From the NCBI GenBank assembly GCA_964482235.1, contig CAYZWU010000003.1, positions 62,001 to 126,000 on the forward strand: a stretch of 64,000 nt of DNA. Reading direction: 5' to 3'. The DNA comes from CAYZWU01 sp964482235 (lineage in GTDB: Bacteria; Planctomycetota; B15-G4; CAYZWU01). Position numbers and translations under genes: made by a program. Shown in pieces: positions 34,685 through 43,308 of this stretch (position 1 is its first letter; each line of letters begins with the position of its first letter). A model generated the notes under the pieces. The model worked only from the letters and a program-made list of their open reading frames with translations, did no database searches and had not been told where the DNA came from.

Positions 34685-35569
34685 GTGGATAGGTTACTCG
34701 ACGTCGCTTTCATAGGTTGCGGCTCCGTGGGGATGCCACTGGGGAGGATCCTGGCGAGCAAAGGGGTGTCGATCCGTGGCGTGTCATGCAGGTCGCTGGC
34801 CTCGGCCGAAGCGGCCTGTCGTTTCATCGGGCAAGGGGCACCTCTGGATCAGACCGGTGCGAGAGAGGCCGCCGCTTCCGCTGCCATCACGATCATCGCC
34901 ACGCCGGACAGGACCATCGTCGAAAAGGATGCGGAGATCGCCCCCGCTCTCAAGCCCGGATCGGTTGTCCTCCACCTCTCGGGAGCCTTCGCCTCATCGA
35001 TCCTGTCAGCATCGCAGCAGGCCGGCGCGGCAGTCGGATCGATGCATCCGCTGCAGTCGTTCTCCGACCCGGAAGAATCGCTCTCCCTGATCCCCGGCTC
35101 CCTGTTCGCCTGCGAGGGCAGCAAGGATGCCGTTGCAGCGGCACGGCTCATCGCATCGCTCGCAGGGGGAAAGCCTGTCCTGATTCCCACGGAAAACAAG
35201 GCTCTCTACCATGCCGCTGCCGTGGCGGCATCGAATTTCCTCGTCTCCCTGCTCTGCTTCAGCACCGACCTGATGGAGAGCGCCGGCCTGGAGAGAGAGG
35301 ATTGCCTCGAATCCCTGATGCCCCTGATCCGGGGGACATTGAAGAATGCCCAGGTCAAGGGGGTGCCGGCCGCGCTCACGGGCCCTGTCGAGCGGGGCGA
35401 CCTGGCCACGATCGGTGCGCACATGAAGACCCTGGCCGAGACCCGCCCCGATCTCGCCGAGAAATACGCCGTTCTCTGCCGCATCACGGTCGAGGCGGCC
35501 TGCCGCAAGGGCTCGATCGATCAGACCACGGCCGGTGAGATCCTGAAGCTGATCGGCGGAAGAGGCTAA
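34685..35569 (+). CDS. Rossmann-fold plus DUF2520 protein (NADP-dependent oxidoreductase-like)
   Basis: 294 residues from GTG 34685, 5 bp behind the SpoVG-like stop. It has an N-terminal dinucleotide-binding motif ('VAFIGCGSVGMPLGRIL') with sheet strands like ProC/F420-dependent NADP reductases, and 'GSMHPLQSFSDPEESL' typical of DUF2520. An all-helical C-terminal half follows ('ALYHAAAVAASNFLVSLL'), resembling the dimer domain of ketopantoate reductases. Relatives often neighbour panB/panC, and panC is 900 bp upstream here, but the reaction is unknown. It ends 8 bp before the convergent FG-GAP gene. Confidence 0.8.
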   Translation: MDRLLDVAFIGCGSVGMPLGRILASKGVSIRGVSCRSLASAEAACRFIGQGAPLDQTGAREAAASAAITIIATPDRTIVEKDAEIAPALKPGSVVLHLSGAFASSILSASQQAGAAVGSMHPLQSFSDPEESLSLIPGSLFACEGSKDAVAAARLIASLAGGKPVLIPTENKALYHAAAVAASNFLVSLLCFSTDLMESAGLEREDCLESLMPLIRGTLKNAQVKGVPAALTGPVERGDLATIGAHMKTLAETRPDLAEKYAVLCRITVEAACRKGSIDQTTAGEILKLIGGRG

Positions 35570-35577
35570 CCAGTGAA

Positions 35578-38088
35578 CTACTTTCCCTTGTCCCGCACCG
35601 TGTGGACGCGGTCCACCTTGAGGTTCTCCAGGTAAAGGCTGCGGCCGTCCGCCCAGCGGACCGTTGCCGTGGCCTTGTCCCTGAAGCCGCCCAGCCCGAA
35701 ATGGATCACCGGGCTGTTCTGAAATCCCGTCCCCTGCCCCCCGATATCGGCGGCGCGCTCCAGGCTCAGGTTGCCGGCATGAACCATCACCTTCGCACTG
35801 ACGGCGGTCAGAGCCTTCTCCTTCGGCAGGAGCCTGAAAGCGATCCAGTGGTTGCCGTTCCCCTTGTTCTCGAAGAGCTCGCCCTTCCCGGCGCTCACGA
35901 AGAGATCGAGATCGCCGTCGCCGTCATAGTCGGCCAGGGAGCTGCCCGCGGCGTTCGGCACCATCAATCCGGCCAGCCACGTCACGTCGGAGAACCTTCC
36001 GGCTCCGTCGTTCGCATAGAGCCGGCAGAAGCGGCCCTGACGCTCCTCGGTGATGAACAGGTCGAGGTCGCCGTCGTTGTCGATGTCGCCGAGAGCGGCG
36101 TGAGAATGATACTCGTCGCAGCGAATACCCGAGGCATCGACTGCATCGTGAAAGACGAAGTCCGGTCTTCCCGAGCTCAGGAGAAACTGGCTCCTGTCGG
36201 CGAACGCCATGTCGAGCAGAGGCGACACGTTTGCCACGAAGAAATCCTGGTCGCCGTCTCCATCCAGGTCGCCGGCGAGGGCGCAGACCGAGTTCCCGAA
36301 GGCGCCGTTCACGTCCCGGCCGCGCAGGCCGGCCGCCGCGGCGCAATCGACGAAACGCCCCGCTCCATCGTTGCGCCAGAGCGTGTTCGGCTCGAGCTCG
36401 CTGTTCGCCACGAAGATGTCCATGTCGCCGTCGTTGTCGAAGTCGGTGATCAGGACGGCTGAACCGGCTCCCACATCCAGCGAGGAGATTCCGGCCTCCT
36501 CCGTGTTCTCCTCGAAACGCCCCGCCCCGACATTGAGGAATAGGCGTGCCGGCTGCCGCCTGCCGGCCTTGCCCTCGCCCTGGAGCAGAAAGAGATCGGG
36601 GAGGCCGTCGCCGTCGAGATCGCCGAGAGCGCCGTTGCGTGCCCTCAAGGCCTCGTCGGGAATCCCGGTGTACTTGATGACGTCGATGAAGACGCCGTTG
36701 CCGCAGTTCTTCAGAAGCCGGCAAGGCGACCGGTATCCGGTGGAGAAGACGAAGATGTCCGGGAACCCGTCGACATCGATGTCGGCAAAGATTCCGCTGG
36801 CGGACCTTCGAACCTCGAGGCGGGCCCGGGCCGTGAAATCGCGAAACCGGCTCCGACCCTCGTTGCGGAAAAGCCGCGTGCAGCCCAGGAGCAGATCAGG
36901 ATCCCCGTCCCGGTCGAAATCGTTCCAGATCGCGCCGCCGGTTCCGCTCACACCGGTCGTGTTCGAGACAGGTTCGAAGAAGACGGCATCGGGCCAGCGT
37001 TCGCGGGTCAGAAACTCGCGGAGGTCACCCATCCTGCTGTACTTCTCAGCAAAGAGCTTCTTCAGGTGACCCTCACCCTTGTTGCCCGGCACACCGATCG
37101 TAGTCGCCTCGTAGTACATGGCCAGGGCCTCGTCGCATCGAGCGAGACGCTCCAGCGCCCTGCCGCAAAGAACAAGAAGCTCGGCCCTCTTCGCATCGGT
37201 GCGGAACGATCCCCTGGCCAGGGCATCGAGCGCTTCCTGCAGCATGGCCGCAGCCCTCTCGTTCCTGCCCGTCACGAGAAGCGCCATTCCCAGATCGCCC
37301 TTGATGTCTTCGATCCCGGAATCGAGATCGATGGCCTTCATGAAGTAGGCCACCGCGTTCTCCGCCTCGTCCAGCATGAGCGATGCGCGTCCCATGACAT
37401 GCAGGAGCTGCGGATCGGTCGAGATGTCGAGATCCGTCGTGTTCAGCACCTCCACCGCCTCGCCCGGCTCTCCCAGGGCCATCAGGGCCATGGAGAGAAT
37501 GCCCGCCGCCTCGCGCGGCGCCCCGTCGAACTGAAGCGACTTTTTCAGGTAGGTCACGGCCTTCTCGTGCTCCTCGAGACTGAAGGCCGCCTGCCCGAGA
37601 TTGAAGAGAGCCGCCCCTCTCTCGGACGGGGAGACTACCGGCAAGGTGTCGAGGCGCCTGTTCCACTCCAGGGCGTATCGCTGGTGCTTCATGAAGTACC
37701 GGGGATCGTCCGGCGCCGCATCGATGCACCGGGAGAGCTCGGCGATCGCACGCTCGAACTGCGCTTGGGCGAAATAGCCTTCCGCCAGGGTCTCGACCAC
37801 ACTCATGTCGTCCGGCGCCTTGTCATGTGCCCTGAGAGCGTATTCCACGGCCAGCCGGCCGCTGAAGAACTCGGTGTCCCTGGCCGTGGCGTGTATTCGC
37901 GCCAGGCGGTTGAGGGCTCTCACATGATCGGGATCCGCTTCGATGACCTGCTTCAGCAGCGACACGGCGCTGCCGAACCGTCCCTCTGACTCGGCCTGGA
38001 CCGCCTTGTTCAAGAGGGCGTCCAGGTCGTCGTCGGCAAGCTGCCCCGGAGAAACGCAGGCCAGCAGAAAGGCGAGCATCAAGGTCAT
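35578..38088 (-). CDS. Secreted TPR and FG-GAP/VCBS repeat protein with ASPIC/UnbV C-terminus
   Basis: 836 residues from ATG 38088, one base after the upstream stop. A short signal-like N-terminus ('MTLMLAFLLACVSPG') leads to about 300 residues of TPRs. A propeller of calcium-loop repeats follows ('DFDRDGDPDLLLG', 'DLDGDGLPDLFLL', 'DFDNDGDMDIFVA', 'DIDNDGDLDLFIT', 'DYDGDGDLDLFVS'). The C-terminus has the UnbV/ASPIC pattern ('HFGLGGFRDKATATVRWADG'). It should act outside the cytoplasm in adhesion or as a scaffold; no enzyme motif is seen. It is coupled to the lipoprotein gene upstream. Confidence 0.88.
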   Translation of the reverse strand: MTLMLAFLLACVSPGQLADDDLDALLNKAVQAESEGRFGSAVSLLKQVIEADPDHVRALNRLARIHATARDTEFFSGRLAVEYALRAHDKAPDDMSVVETLAEGYFAQAQFERAIAELSRCIDAAPDDPRYFMKHQRYALEWNRRLDTLPVVSPSERGAALFNLGQAAFSLEEHEKAVTYLKKSLQFDGAPREAAGILSMALMALGEPGEAVEVLNTTDLDISTDPQLLHVMGRASLMLDEAENAVAYFMKAIDLDSGIEDIKGDLGMALLVTGRNERAAAMLQEALDALARGSFRTDAKRAELLVLCGRALERLARCDEALAMYYEATTIGVPGNKGEGHLKKLFAEKYSRMGDLREFLTRERWPDAVFFEPVSNTTGVSGTGGAIWNDFDRDGDPDLLLGCTRLFRNEGRSRFRDFTARARLEVRRSASGIFADIDVDGFPDIFVFSTGYRSPCRLLKNCGNGVFIDVIKYTGIPDEALRARNGALGDLDGDGLPDLFLLQGEGKAGRRQPARLFLNVGAGRFEENTEEAGISSLDVGAGSAVLITDFDNDGDMDIFVANSELEPNTLWRNDGAGRFVDCAAAAGLRGRDVNGAFGNSVCALAGDLDGDGDQDFFVANVSPLLDMAFADRSQFLLSSGRPDFVFHDAVDASGIRCDEYHSHAALGDIDNDGDLDLFITEERQGRFCRLYANDGAGRFSDVTWLAGLMVPNAAGSSLADYDGDGDLDLFVSAGKGELFENKGNGNHWIAFRLLPKEKALTAVSAKVMVHAGNLSLERAADIGGQGTGFQNSPVIHFGLGGFRDKATATVRWADGRSLYLENLKVDRVHTVRDKGK

Positions 38089-38089
38089 G

Positions 38090-39043
38090 TCAGGACTCCG
38101 GTTCTCCTTCGCTTCCGTCTCCCCACGATATCGGAATAAACCAGAAAAGTGTCAACGTCCTTTTCTCACCCTCCTTCTTCAGGGCGACGAGATTGCTGAG
38201 GAAGCCGGTCCCGCTCCAGCCGGAGCCGCTCGAGAAGGAGATGAGAGGCCAGAACCAGCGGGTCTGACTCTCCTCGTTCCTGAAATGCCAGTAGAAGGGA
38301 AAGAGAACGGACCTTCCCTCGCTGCCGTCCATCTTCCAGTGGCGGTCGTAGAGGGAGAGCCGCTCGTTGTTGAAGAGCGTGGCCACCTGGAAATCGTAGT
38401 AGCCCCCCATGTCGTTCCCGCCGGCCAACTGAAAGAGGTTCAGCACGTTGAGAAGGTAGAACTCCCCCCGAGAACCCTCTGCTCCCGGCGGCGCAGGTTC
38501 GCCCCACCGATCCCCGAACACCCGGACCAGGCCGAGGAGGTTCAGGATGTCGATCCTGCCGCGCTCTTCCTCCCTCTGGAGGTCGACGAGCGGAAAAAGA
38601 AAGAAGCTACTCCTGCCCCGCTCGTCGGCAGGCGAGAAGTTGAGGAAGGGAAAGAGGGGATGATAGAAGGTGCGGCCGGAAATCGTCTGCTTCCCGAAAA
38701 GGAGGACGAAGGTATCGCTCCTGTAGGGCTCGCGGTTGTAGTAGTAGAACGGAAAAACGAATAGGAACCGGTCGTCGTCGGGCCCGCGCGAACCGAAGTA
38801 GAAGGGGAAGATCTGCAGCCGTCTCTCATCCTCGTGGCGGTCCTTCATGAAGAGGCCGCAGAGAACGTTGACCCCCCTGGAATCGCCGGACTCGCTCGAG
38901 GCGGTGGTCAACAGCGGCGGCAGGTTGATCCCGGTCTCGCGCCCCTCCCGCTCCGGCAGGAAACACGACGGCGCTGCAGAAAGCACGAAAAGAAGAACGG
39001 CCAGAGCCGCCCTCCGCGCCGATGCCTTAGAGTCATGCCTCAT
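38090..39043 (-). CDS. Predicted lipoprotein of unknown function with repeated FPFY-type motifs
   Basis: 317 residues. ATG 39043 has a near-perfect ribosome site (GGAGGTG). A signal peptide ends in 'LSAAPSC' with C27 as the likely lipid-anchored residue. The mature part repeats short aromatic strands about 30 residues apart: 'IFPFYFGSRG', 'FVFPFYYYNRE', 'HPLFPFLNFS', 'LFPFYWHFRN', 'FWPLISFSSG'. Such spacing suggests an antiparallel beta sheet or barrel. No family is recognised with confidence. The next gene starts 1 bp after its stop, so it is co-translated with the FG-GAP protein. Confidence 0.75.
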   Translation of the reverse strand: MRHDSKASARRAALAVLLFVLSAAPSCFLPEREGRETGINLPPLLTTASSESGDSRGVNVLCGLFMKDRHEDERRLQIFPFYFGSRGPDDDRFLFVFPFYYYNREPYRSDTFVLLFGKQTISGRTFYHPLFPFLNFSPADERGRSSFFLFPLVDLQREEERGRIDILNLLGLVRVFGDRWGEPAPPGAEGSRGEFYLLNVLNLFQLAGGNDMGGYYDFQVATLFNNERLSLYDRHWKMDGSEGRSVLFPFYWHFRNEESQTRWFWPLISFSSGSGWSGTGFLSNLVALKKEGEKRTLTLFWFIPISWGDGSEGEPES

Positions 39044-39265
39044 GGCACCTCCTCTTCACCAATCTCGTCTCATCGAAAAGGAGCCCCGCCGATCCGCGAG
39101 GCTCTGCCTCGAGCGCGAGTTTATCCTCATTCGATGCCGGCTTGAAAGAAAATCGCTCCCCTGTCCGCTCAGGCGATGTCATTCCGGAGAAATCCCCAAG
39201 ATATGGATAAATTAAACCGATGAATACGTATCGGTCCGCAAATGGTCAAAGACAGGGAGATCGAC

Positions 39266-39787
39266 ATGGATCGTCCAGGAAAGAAAGGCTTCTCCTTCAT
39301 TCTGCTCGTCATCGTGATAGCCGTGATCGTGGGCGTGGCCGGCGTGGTCATCCCCGTCGTCACGGAGGAGGCTTCCCTCTCGCAGATCGACCAGGCCAAG
39401 GAAGACATGCACCGTCTTGCCGCGGCGATCAACCGCTATGTCAAGGACACCCTCTTTTACCCCACCGGGGTCCAGGGCGCCACAACGTATCATTTTCTCT
39501 ACACCGAGGGCATCCTGCCGGTGAACAACCTCCTGGCCAGCGGCCCCGGCATGCCGATCGGGGAGATCCTGAACACGGGAGCCTTCGGCGGCAGCCGCTG
39601 GAGCGGGCCCTACCTCGAAGAGATCCCTGTCGATCCATGGGGCAACGCCTACATCGTCAATGTCCAGGGGTTCTTCTACAAGGGTGAAGTGACGGCTATC
39701 TACTCGGCCGGCCCCAACAGCAGGATCGACACGCCGATAACCTCGTCCGCGCCGGCCCTCGACGACATCCTCCTGCTTCTCGATTGA
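39266..39787 (+). CDS. Type II secretion GspG/pseudopilin-like protein
   Basis: 173 residues. ATG 39266 has GGGAG 6 nt upstream; an ATG 24 bp earlier lacks one. The prepilin-like site 'GKKGFSFILLVIVIAVIVG' carries the usual G and F, but position +5 after cleavage is Leu instead of the nearly invariant Glu. The C-terminal part has the major-pseudopilin hallmark 'PVDPWGNAYIVN' and 'YSAGPNSRIDT', where GspG binds calcium. No other secretion or pilus gene is near. It may be a minor or orphan pseudopilin, or a membrane protein no longer processed. Confidence 0.75.
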   Translation: MDRPGKKGFSFILLVIVIAVIVGVAGVVIPVVTEEASLSQIDQAKEDMHRLAAAINRYVKDTLFYPTGVQGATTYHFLYTEGILPVNNLLASGPGMPIGEILNTGAFGGSRWSGPYLEEIPVDPWGNAYIVNVQGFFYKGEVTAIYSAGPNSRIDTPITSSAPALDDILLLLD

Positions 39788-39855
39788 TAAAATGACCCGG
39801 CTTTTCCTTTCTCCATAAGGGGCTTCCTTGCTGTATAATTCCTCGTTTTTCGGGG

Positions 39856-39883
39856 TTGACAGAGATCGATCCCGCCCTATCAG
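39856..39883 (+). promoter_or_regulatory. Candidate promoter for the ResB/CcsA pair
   Basis: TTGACA (6/6), 16-bp spacer, TATCAG (4/6), 38 nt before the ResB start. A TATAAT just upstream (near 39834) has no good -35 partner. Confidence 0.4.
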
Positions 39884-39920
39884 ACTTTATTTCAATCTAT
39901 TTACGGCAGGGGCCCCCGCG

Positions 39921-41672
39921 ATGCGCCTCATCAACATGCTCGTTCAGATCGCCGCAGCACGAGGCACGACTCTCATTCTCATGGTCGTTGCCGCAGTGGA
40001 AATGGGGATCATCACCTTCTACGAGGCGGCGGATACGGATGACACGAAACCGTACTACCTCTATTTTTCGTGGTGGTTCTCCGGCCTGCTGATCCTGGTC
40101 TGGGTCAACCTTCTCCTGCAGATGAGACGGGCCGCCTGGTGGCGATGGAAGAAGATCCCCCTCACCTCGATCCACGTCGGTTTTCTTCTCATCCTCACGG
40201 GCGCCTACCTGACCCATGCCTTCGGACTCGACGGCCGCCTTCGGATAAGCGAGGGCGACAGCCGAGACCTCTTCCACGTGACAGAGCCGGTCCTGACGGC
40301 CGAGTTCGACATCGAGGGAAGTCCTCACCGGCGATCGTTCATCGTCGAACCTGACGGCGACCTGAAAAGCGAGAGCATCCTCCAGCTGCTGAATCCTTTC
40401 GCGGACAAGAGCAGCATGGAGCTCGACAACGGAGAAACGATCTCCATCATCGAATCGATCGAATCGAGCCGGATCGTCGAGGAGGCGGTGAGCGACCCGA
40501 GCGGCCGCGGACCGTCTGCCCTGACCCTGGAGATCGAGCTCCAGGAAACGAGGCGGATCACCCTTCAGAACTGGCAGAAGGTGTCGCTGCACGGAGGAGC
40601 GCTGTCACAAATCGTCCACGCCGCTGCGCCTGAAGAGAAAGAGATCCCCGATATCGTGAAGTCCGTTTTCGACGAGTACATCGAGATCAGACCCGAGGGG
40701 AAGCCGGAGGTGCGTGTCCCGGTGAAGCTCCCCGGGGACCTGGACCGGGAGTTCTCTGTCGAGGGCTACACGTTCCGTATCGTCGAGTATCATCCTGATT
40801 TCAAGGTTGGCGCGGAGCCCGACCTGAGCGCCCCGCCGGTCAACCCGGCTGTCCGGCTCGAGGTCGACGGCCCCGACGAAAGCAAGGCCCTGATCACCTT
40901 CGCCTACTTCCAGCATCCGGGAAACAGGCTCCAGGACGGGACCACCTTCCGGTACGGCCGTCCGGAGCAGGGTCTCACCGCGCTCTTCGTCTCGGGACAG
41001 GATGAACGTGTCGAGCTCTACACATCCGGGGACGCCGAACCGAAGGTCATCGCCCGCGACGAGCCGGTCCGGTTCGACGAGGAGGGAGCTCCCGTCACGG
41101 TGAAGTGGATCTCCTTCCTGCCTTCGGTGGAAATGGTCCAGCGGCTGGAAAGCGATCCCGGCGGGGACGGGCCGCCCGCCTATCGCGTCCGCGTCGGCGA
41201 GAGCGGAGAGCCGGCCCTGCTGAGAACCGATCACGGCGTGGCTGTCGCGAAAGACGGCCGGACCAGGGTCTTCCTCTCGCACGCCTACGACCTCGGCTTC
41301 ACGCTCACCCTCGACAACGCCGTGGCCAAGCACTGGCAGGGATCGAGAATCGCGCGGGCCTACTATTCGCTGGCCAAGCTGAAGACGCCGGATGATCCCG
41401 AGCCCAGGCCCGTCCGCATCGAGACCAATGCCCCGCTCTTCAGAAACGGCTTCCGCCTCTATCAGACGAGCATGGATCCCCAGCCGCCCTACCGCTGGTC
41501 CGAGTTCGAGGTGGCCCGGGATCCCGGATATCCCCTCGTGGCTGCCGGTTTCCTGATCCTGTCAGCCGGATTTCTCTGGTTCTTCGGCAAGAAGTTCGTC
41601 TGGCAGCCCCTGCGCCGCCGCCGGTCCCGATCCGACCCGGAAGAGGTCGCGGAAGGGAGGGCCGTCGCATGA
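39921..41672 (+). CDS. resB: ResB-like cytochrome c maturation protein
   Basis: 583 residues from ATG 39921 (AGGGG upstream). Membrane helices lie near the N-terminus ('ARGTTLILMVVAAVEMGIIT', 'WFSGLLILVWVNLLL', 'HVGFLLILTGAYLTHAF'). A large periplasmic beta domain follows, then a last helix ('PLVAAGFLILSAGFLWFF'). This is the ResB/Ccs1 topology of System II. With CcsA it moves heme out of the cell and attaches it to apocytochrome c. The stop overlaps the ccsA start (ATGA at 41669), so the two subunits are made together. Confidence 0.88.
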   Translation: MRLINMLVQIAAARGTTLILMVVAAVEMGIITFYEAADTDDTKPYYLYFSWWFSGLLILVWVNLLLQMRRAAWWRWKKIPLTSIHVGFLLILTGAYLTHAFGLDGRLRISEGDSRDLFHVTEPVLTAEFDIEGSPHRRSFIVEPDGDLKSESILQLLNPFADKSSMELDNGETISIIESIESSRIVEEAVSDPSGRGPSALTLEIELQETRRITLQNWQKVSLHGGALSQIVHAAAPEEKEIPDIVKSVFDEYIEIRPEGKPEVRVPVKLPGDLDREFSVEGYTFRIVEYHPDFKVGAEPDLSAPPVNPAVRLEVDGPDESKALITFAYFQHPGNRLQDGTTFRYGRPEQGLTALFVSGQDERVELYTSGDAEPKVIARDEPVRFDEEGAPVTVKWISFLPSVEMVQRLESDPGGDGPPAYRVRVGESGEPALLRTDHGVAVAKDGRTRVFLSHAYDLGFTLTLDNAVAKHWQGSRIARAYYSLAKLKTPDDPEPRPVRIETNAPLFRNGFRLYQTSMDPQPPYRWSEFEVARDPGYPLVAAGFLILSAGFLWFFGKKFVWQPLRRRRSRSDPEEVAEGRAVA

Positions 41673-43210
41673 TCAGCTCCCGTGCCTTCCTCGTTCCCGC
41701 GCTCCTTCTCCTGGTCTTCGCGCCGGCGCTATCCTGCGGCGGCTCGGCGATCGAGTCCGATCGCGACGTCTCGTCGGCGGCCGACCTGATCGTCCAGTCG
41801 AACGGCCGCCTCAAACCGCTGGCCACGCACGCCCGCGAGACGATGCAGATGATCCTCGGCGAGGCCGACCGCTCCGGCCTCGATGCGCTCGACGCCTACT
41901 TCTGTCTCCTCCTCGACATGGAAACGTGGGTGAAGAAGGCGTTCCTCCCCTGCGGAGAGGAACTGGCCGGGAAAGCCTTCGACGGCCGCACGCTGCTGAG
42001 TCCGATGGACATGTGGGAAGCTCGCGACAGATGGGGCGAGATCAAGAGCAAGGAGGCGACGGAGCTCAGCGTCAGGTTCAGCATGCTCTCGCACCTCTCG
42101 TTCAATTTCCGCTGTCTTCCCGGACTTCCCGTGAAGCACGGCCCCCATGTGACGGAAACGCAGGAGTGGCATCATCCGGAGAGCGCGGCGCAGCTCGCCG
42201 GAGAGGACCGGGCCTGGATCGACGAGGGTGTCGCGGCGTGGAGCGACCTGAAGGAAGCCTATGACGGGAGGGACGACGCGGCGTTCGCAGCCGCCGTTTC
42301 GGCGCTCAAGGAAGCCCAGCGCCACGCCCCGGGCGTTGTCCTGTCCGACGGTGCGGCCGCCTTCGAGAACTTCTACTACTCCGTCGACACGTTGTTCGTG
42401 GGCCTCGTGCTGTTCAGCATTGCCACCTTGCTCTTCATCGTGAGCGCATTCTGGAGAAGGCCCGCCATGTCGCGGCTGGCTCTCCTGGTCCTGATCGCGG
42501 GCATCCTCTGGAACTGCTGGATCATCGGCGGCCGGACGGCCATCGGGCATCGCCTTCCACTGAGGAACACGAACGAGGTCTACCTGGTCGTGCTCTTCTG
42601 TCTTCCCCTGATCGGCGTGCTGATGCAGGGTCTGCTCCGGAACGCTCTGTACAGCGCCATCTCTGCCGGCCTCTGCGTGGTCGGTTACAGCATGGGGATA
42701 TACAAGCTCGAGCCTGAAGGCTATGACATCGAGCCCCTGGTGGCGATCCTGATCTCGCCCTGGCGCGAGGTCCACATCCTGACGATCATGCTCTCCTACG
42801 CGATCCTCCTCGTTGCGCTGGGGCTGCACCTCGCCTATCTCGCCGTCCGGCTCTATCGTCACTTCAGGGAAAAGCGGCCCGGCGACATGTCGACGATCCG
42901 GATGATCGAGAGCGACCTGAACAGGAAGGCCTACCTGACGGTCGCCTGGGGATTCCTTTTTCTCACAACGGGAATAGCCACCGGCGCCGCCTGGGCGCAC
43001 TCGTCGTGGGGACGCTACTGGGGATGGGACTGCAAGGAGGTCTGGGCTACAGTGGCCTGGACGATCTACGCCGGATTCCTCCATGTCCGGATCTTCTTCC
43101 GCGTTCCCGGATGGGCGATGGCCTTGATCAACATCGTCGGCTACGGCGCGATCCTCTTCACCTACTTCGGTGTCAAGTACATCCTGGCCGAGGGGCTCCA
43201 CGCCTATTGA
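41669..43210 (+). CDS. ccsA: Cytochrome c biogenesis protein CcsA with long extracytoplasmic N-terminal region
   Basis: 513 residues. The C-terminal 280 residues are the CcsA/CcmC heme-handling domain, with the WWD-type segment 'WGRYWGWDCKEVWATVAW' and flanking His residues ('REVHILTIM', 'AGFLHVRIFF'). The first 240 residues are unusual for CcsA. A signal or anchor segment with a Cys ('APALSCGG', C23) precedes a soluble helical region containing 'KPLATHARETMQMILG'. That last phrase resembles periplasmic parts seen in larger CcsA/ResC fusions. It is coupled to resB; System II needs both. Confidence 0.9.
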   Translation: MISSRAFLVPALLLLVFAPALSCGGSAIESDRDVSSAADLIVQSNGRLKPLATHARETMQMILGEADRSGLDALDAYFCLLLDMETWVKKAFLPCGEELAGKAFDGRTLLSPMDMWEARDRWGEIKSKEATELSVRFSMLSHLSFNFRCLPGLPVKHGPHVTETQEWHHPESAAQLAGEDRAWIDEGVAAWSDLKEAYDGRDDAAFAAAVSALKEAQRHAPGVVLSDGAAAFENFYYSVDTLFVGLVLFSIATLLFIVSAFWRRPAMSRLALLVLIAGILWNCWIIGGRTAIGHRLPLRNTNEVYLVVLFCLPLIGVLMQGLLRNALYSAISAGLCVVGYSMGIYKLEPEGYDIEPLVAILISPWREVHILTIMLSYAILLVALGLHLAYLAVRLYRHFREKRPGDMSTIRMIESDLNRKAYLTVAWGFLFLTTGIATGAAWAHSSWGRYWGWDCKEVWATVAWTIYAGFLHVRIFFRVPGWAMALINIVGYGAILFTYFGVKYILAEGLHAY

Positions 43211-43246
43211 CGGGCAGCCGCGGGAGACCTCCCCTTATCTCAATAA

Positions 43247-43275
43247 TTGACTTTCGTATATATATTGCGTATGAT
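43247..43275 (+). promoter_or_regulatory. Sigma-70-type promoter for the alpha-amylase gene
   Basis: TTGACT, 17-bp spacer, TATGAT (5/6 and 5/6) in an AT-rich stretch 34 nt before ATG 43309. Confidence 0.62.
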
Positions 43276-43308
43276 TGTTCATCCGTTTTCTTTTCGAGGA
43301 TTCATGCC

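Noticed and set aside
43006..43308. N-terminal extension of the alpha-amylase into ccsA
   Set aside because: The extension reads through the ccsA end in another frame. The promoter at 43247, ribosome site and signal peptide all point to ATG 43309.
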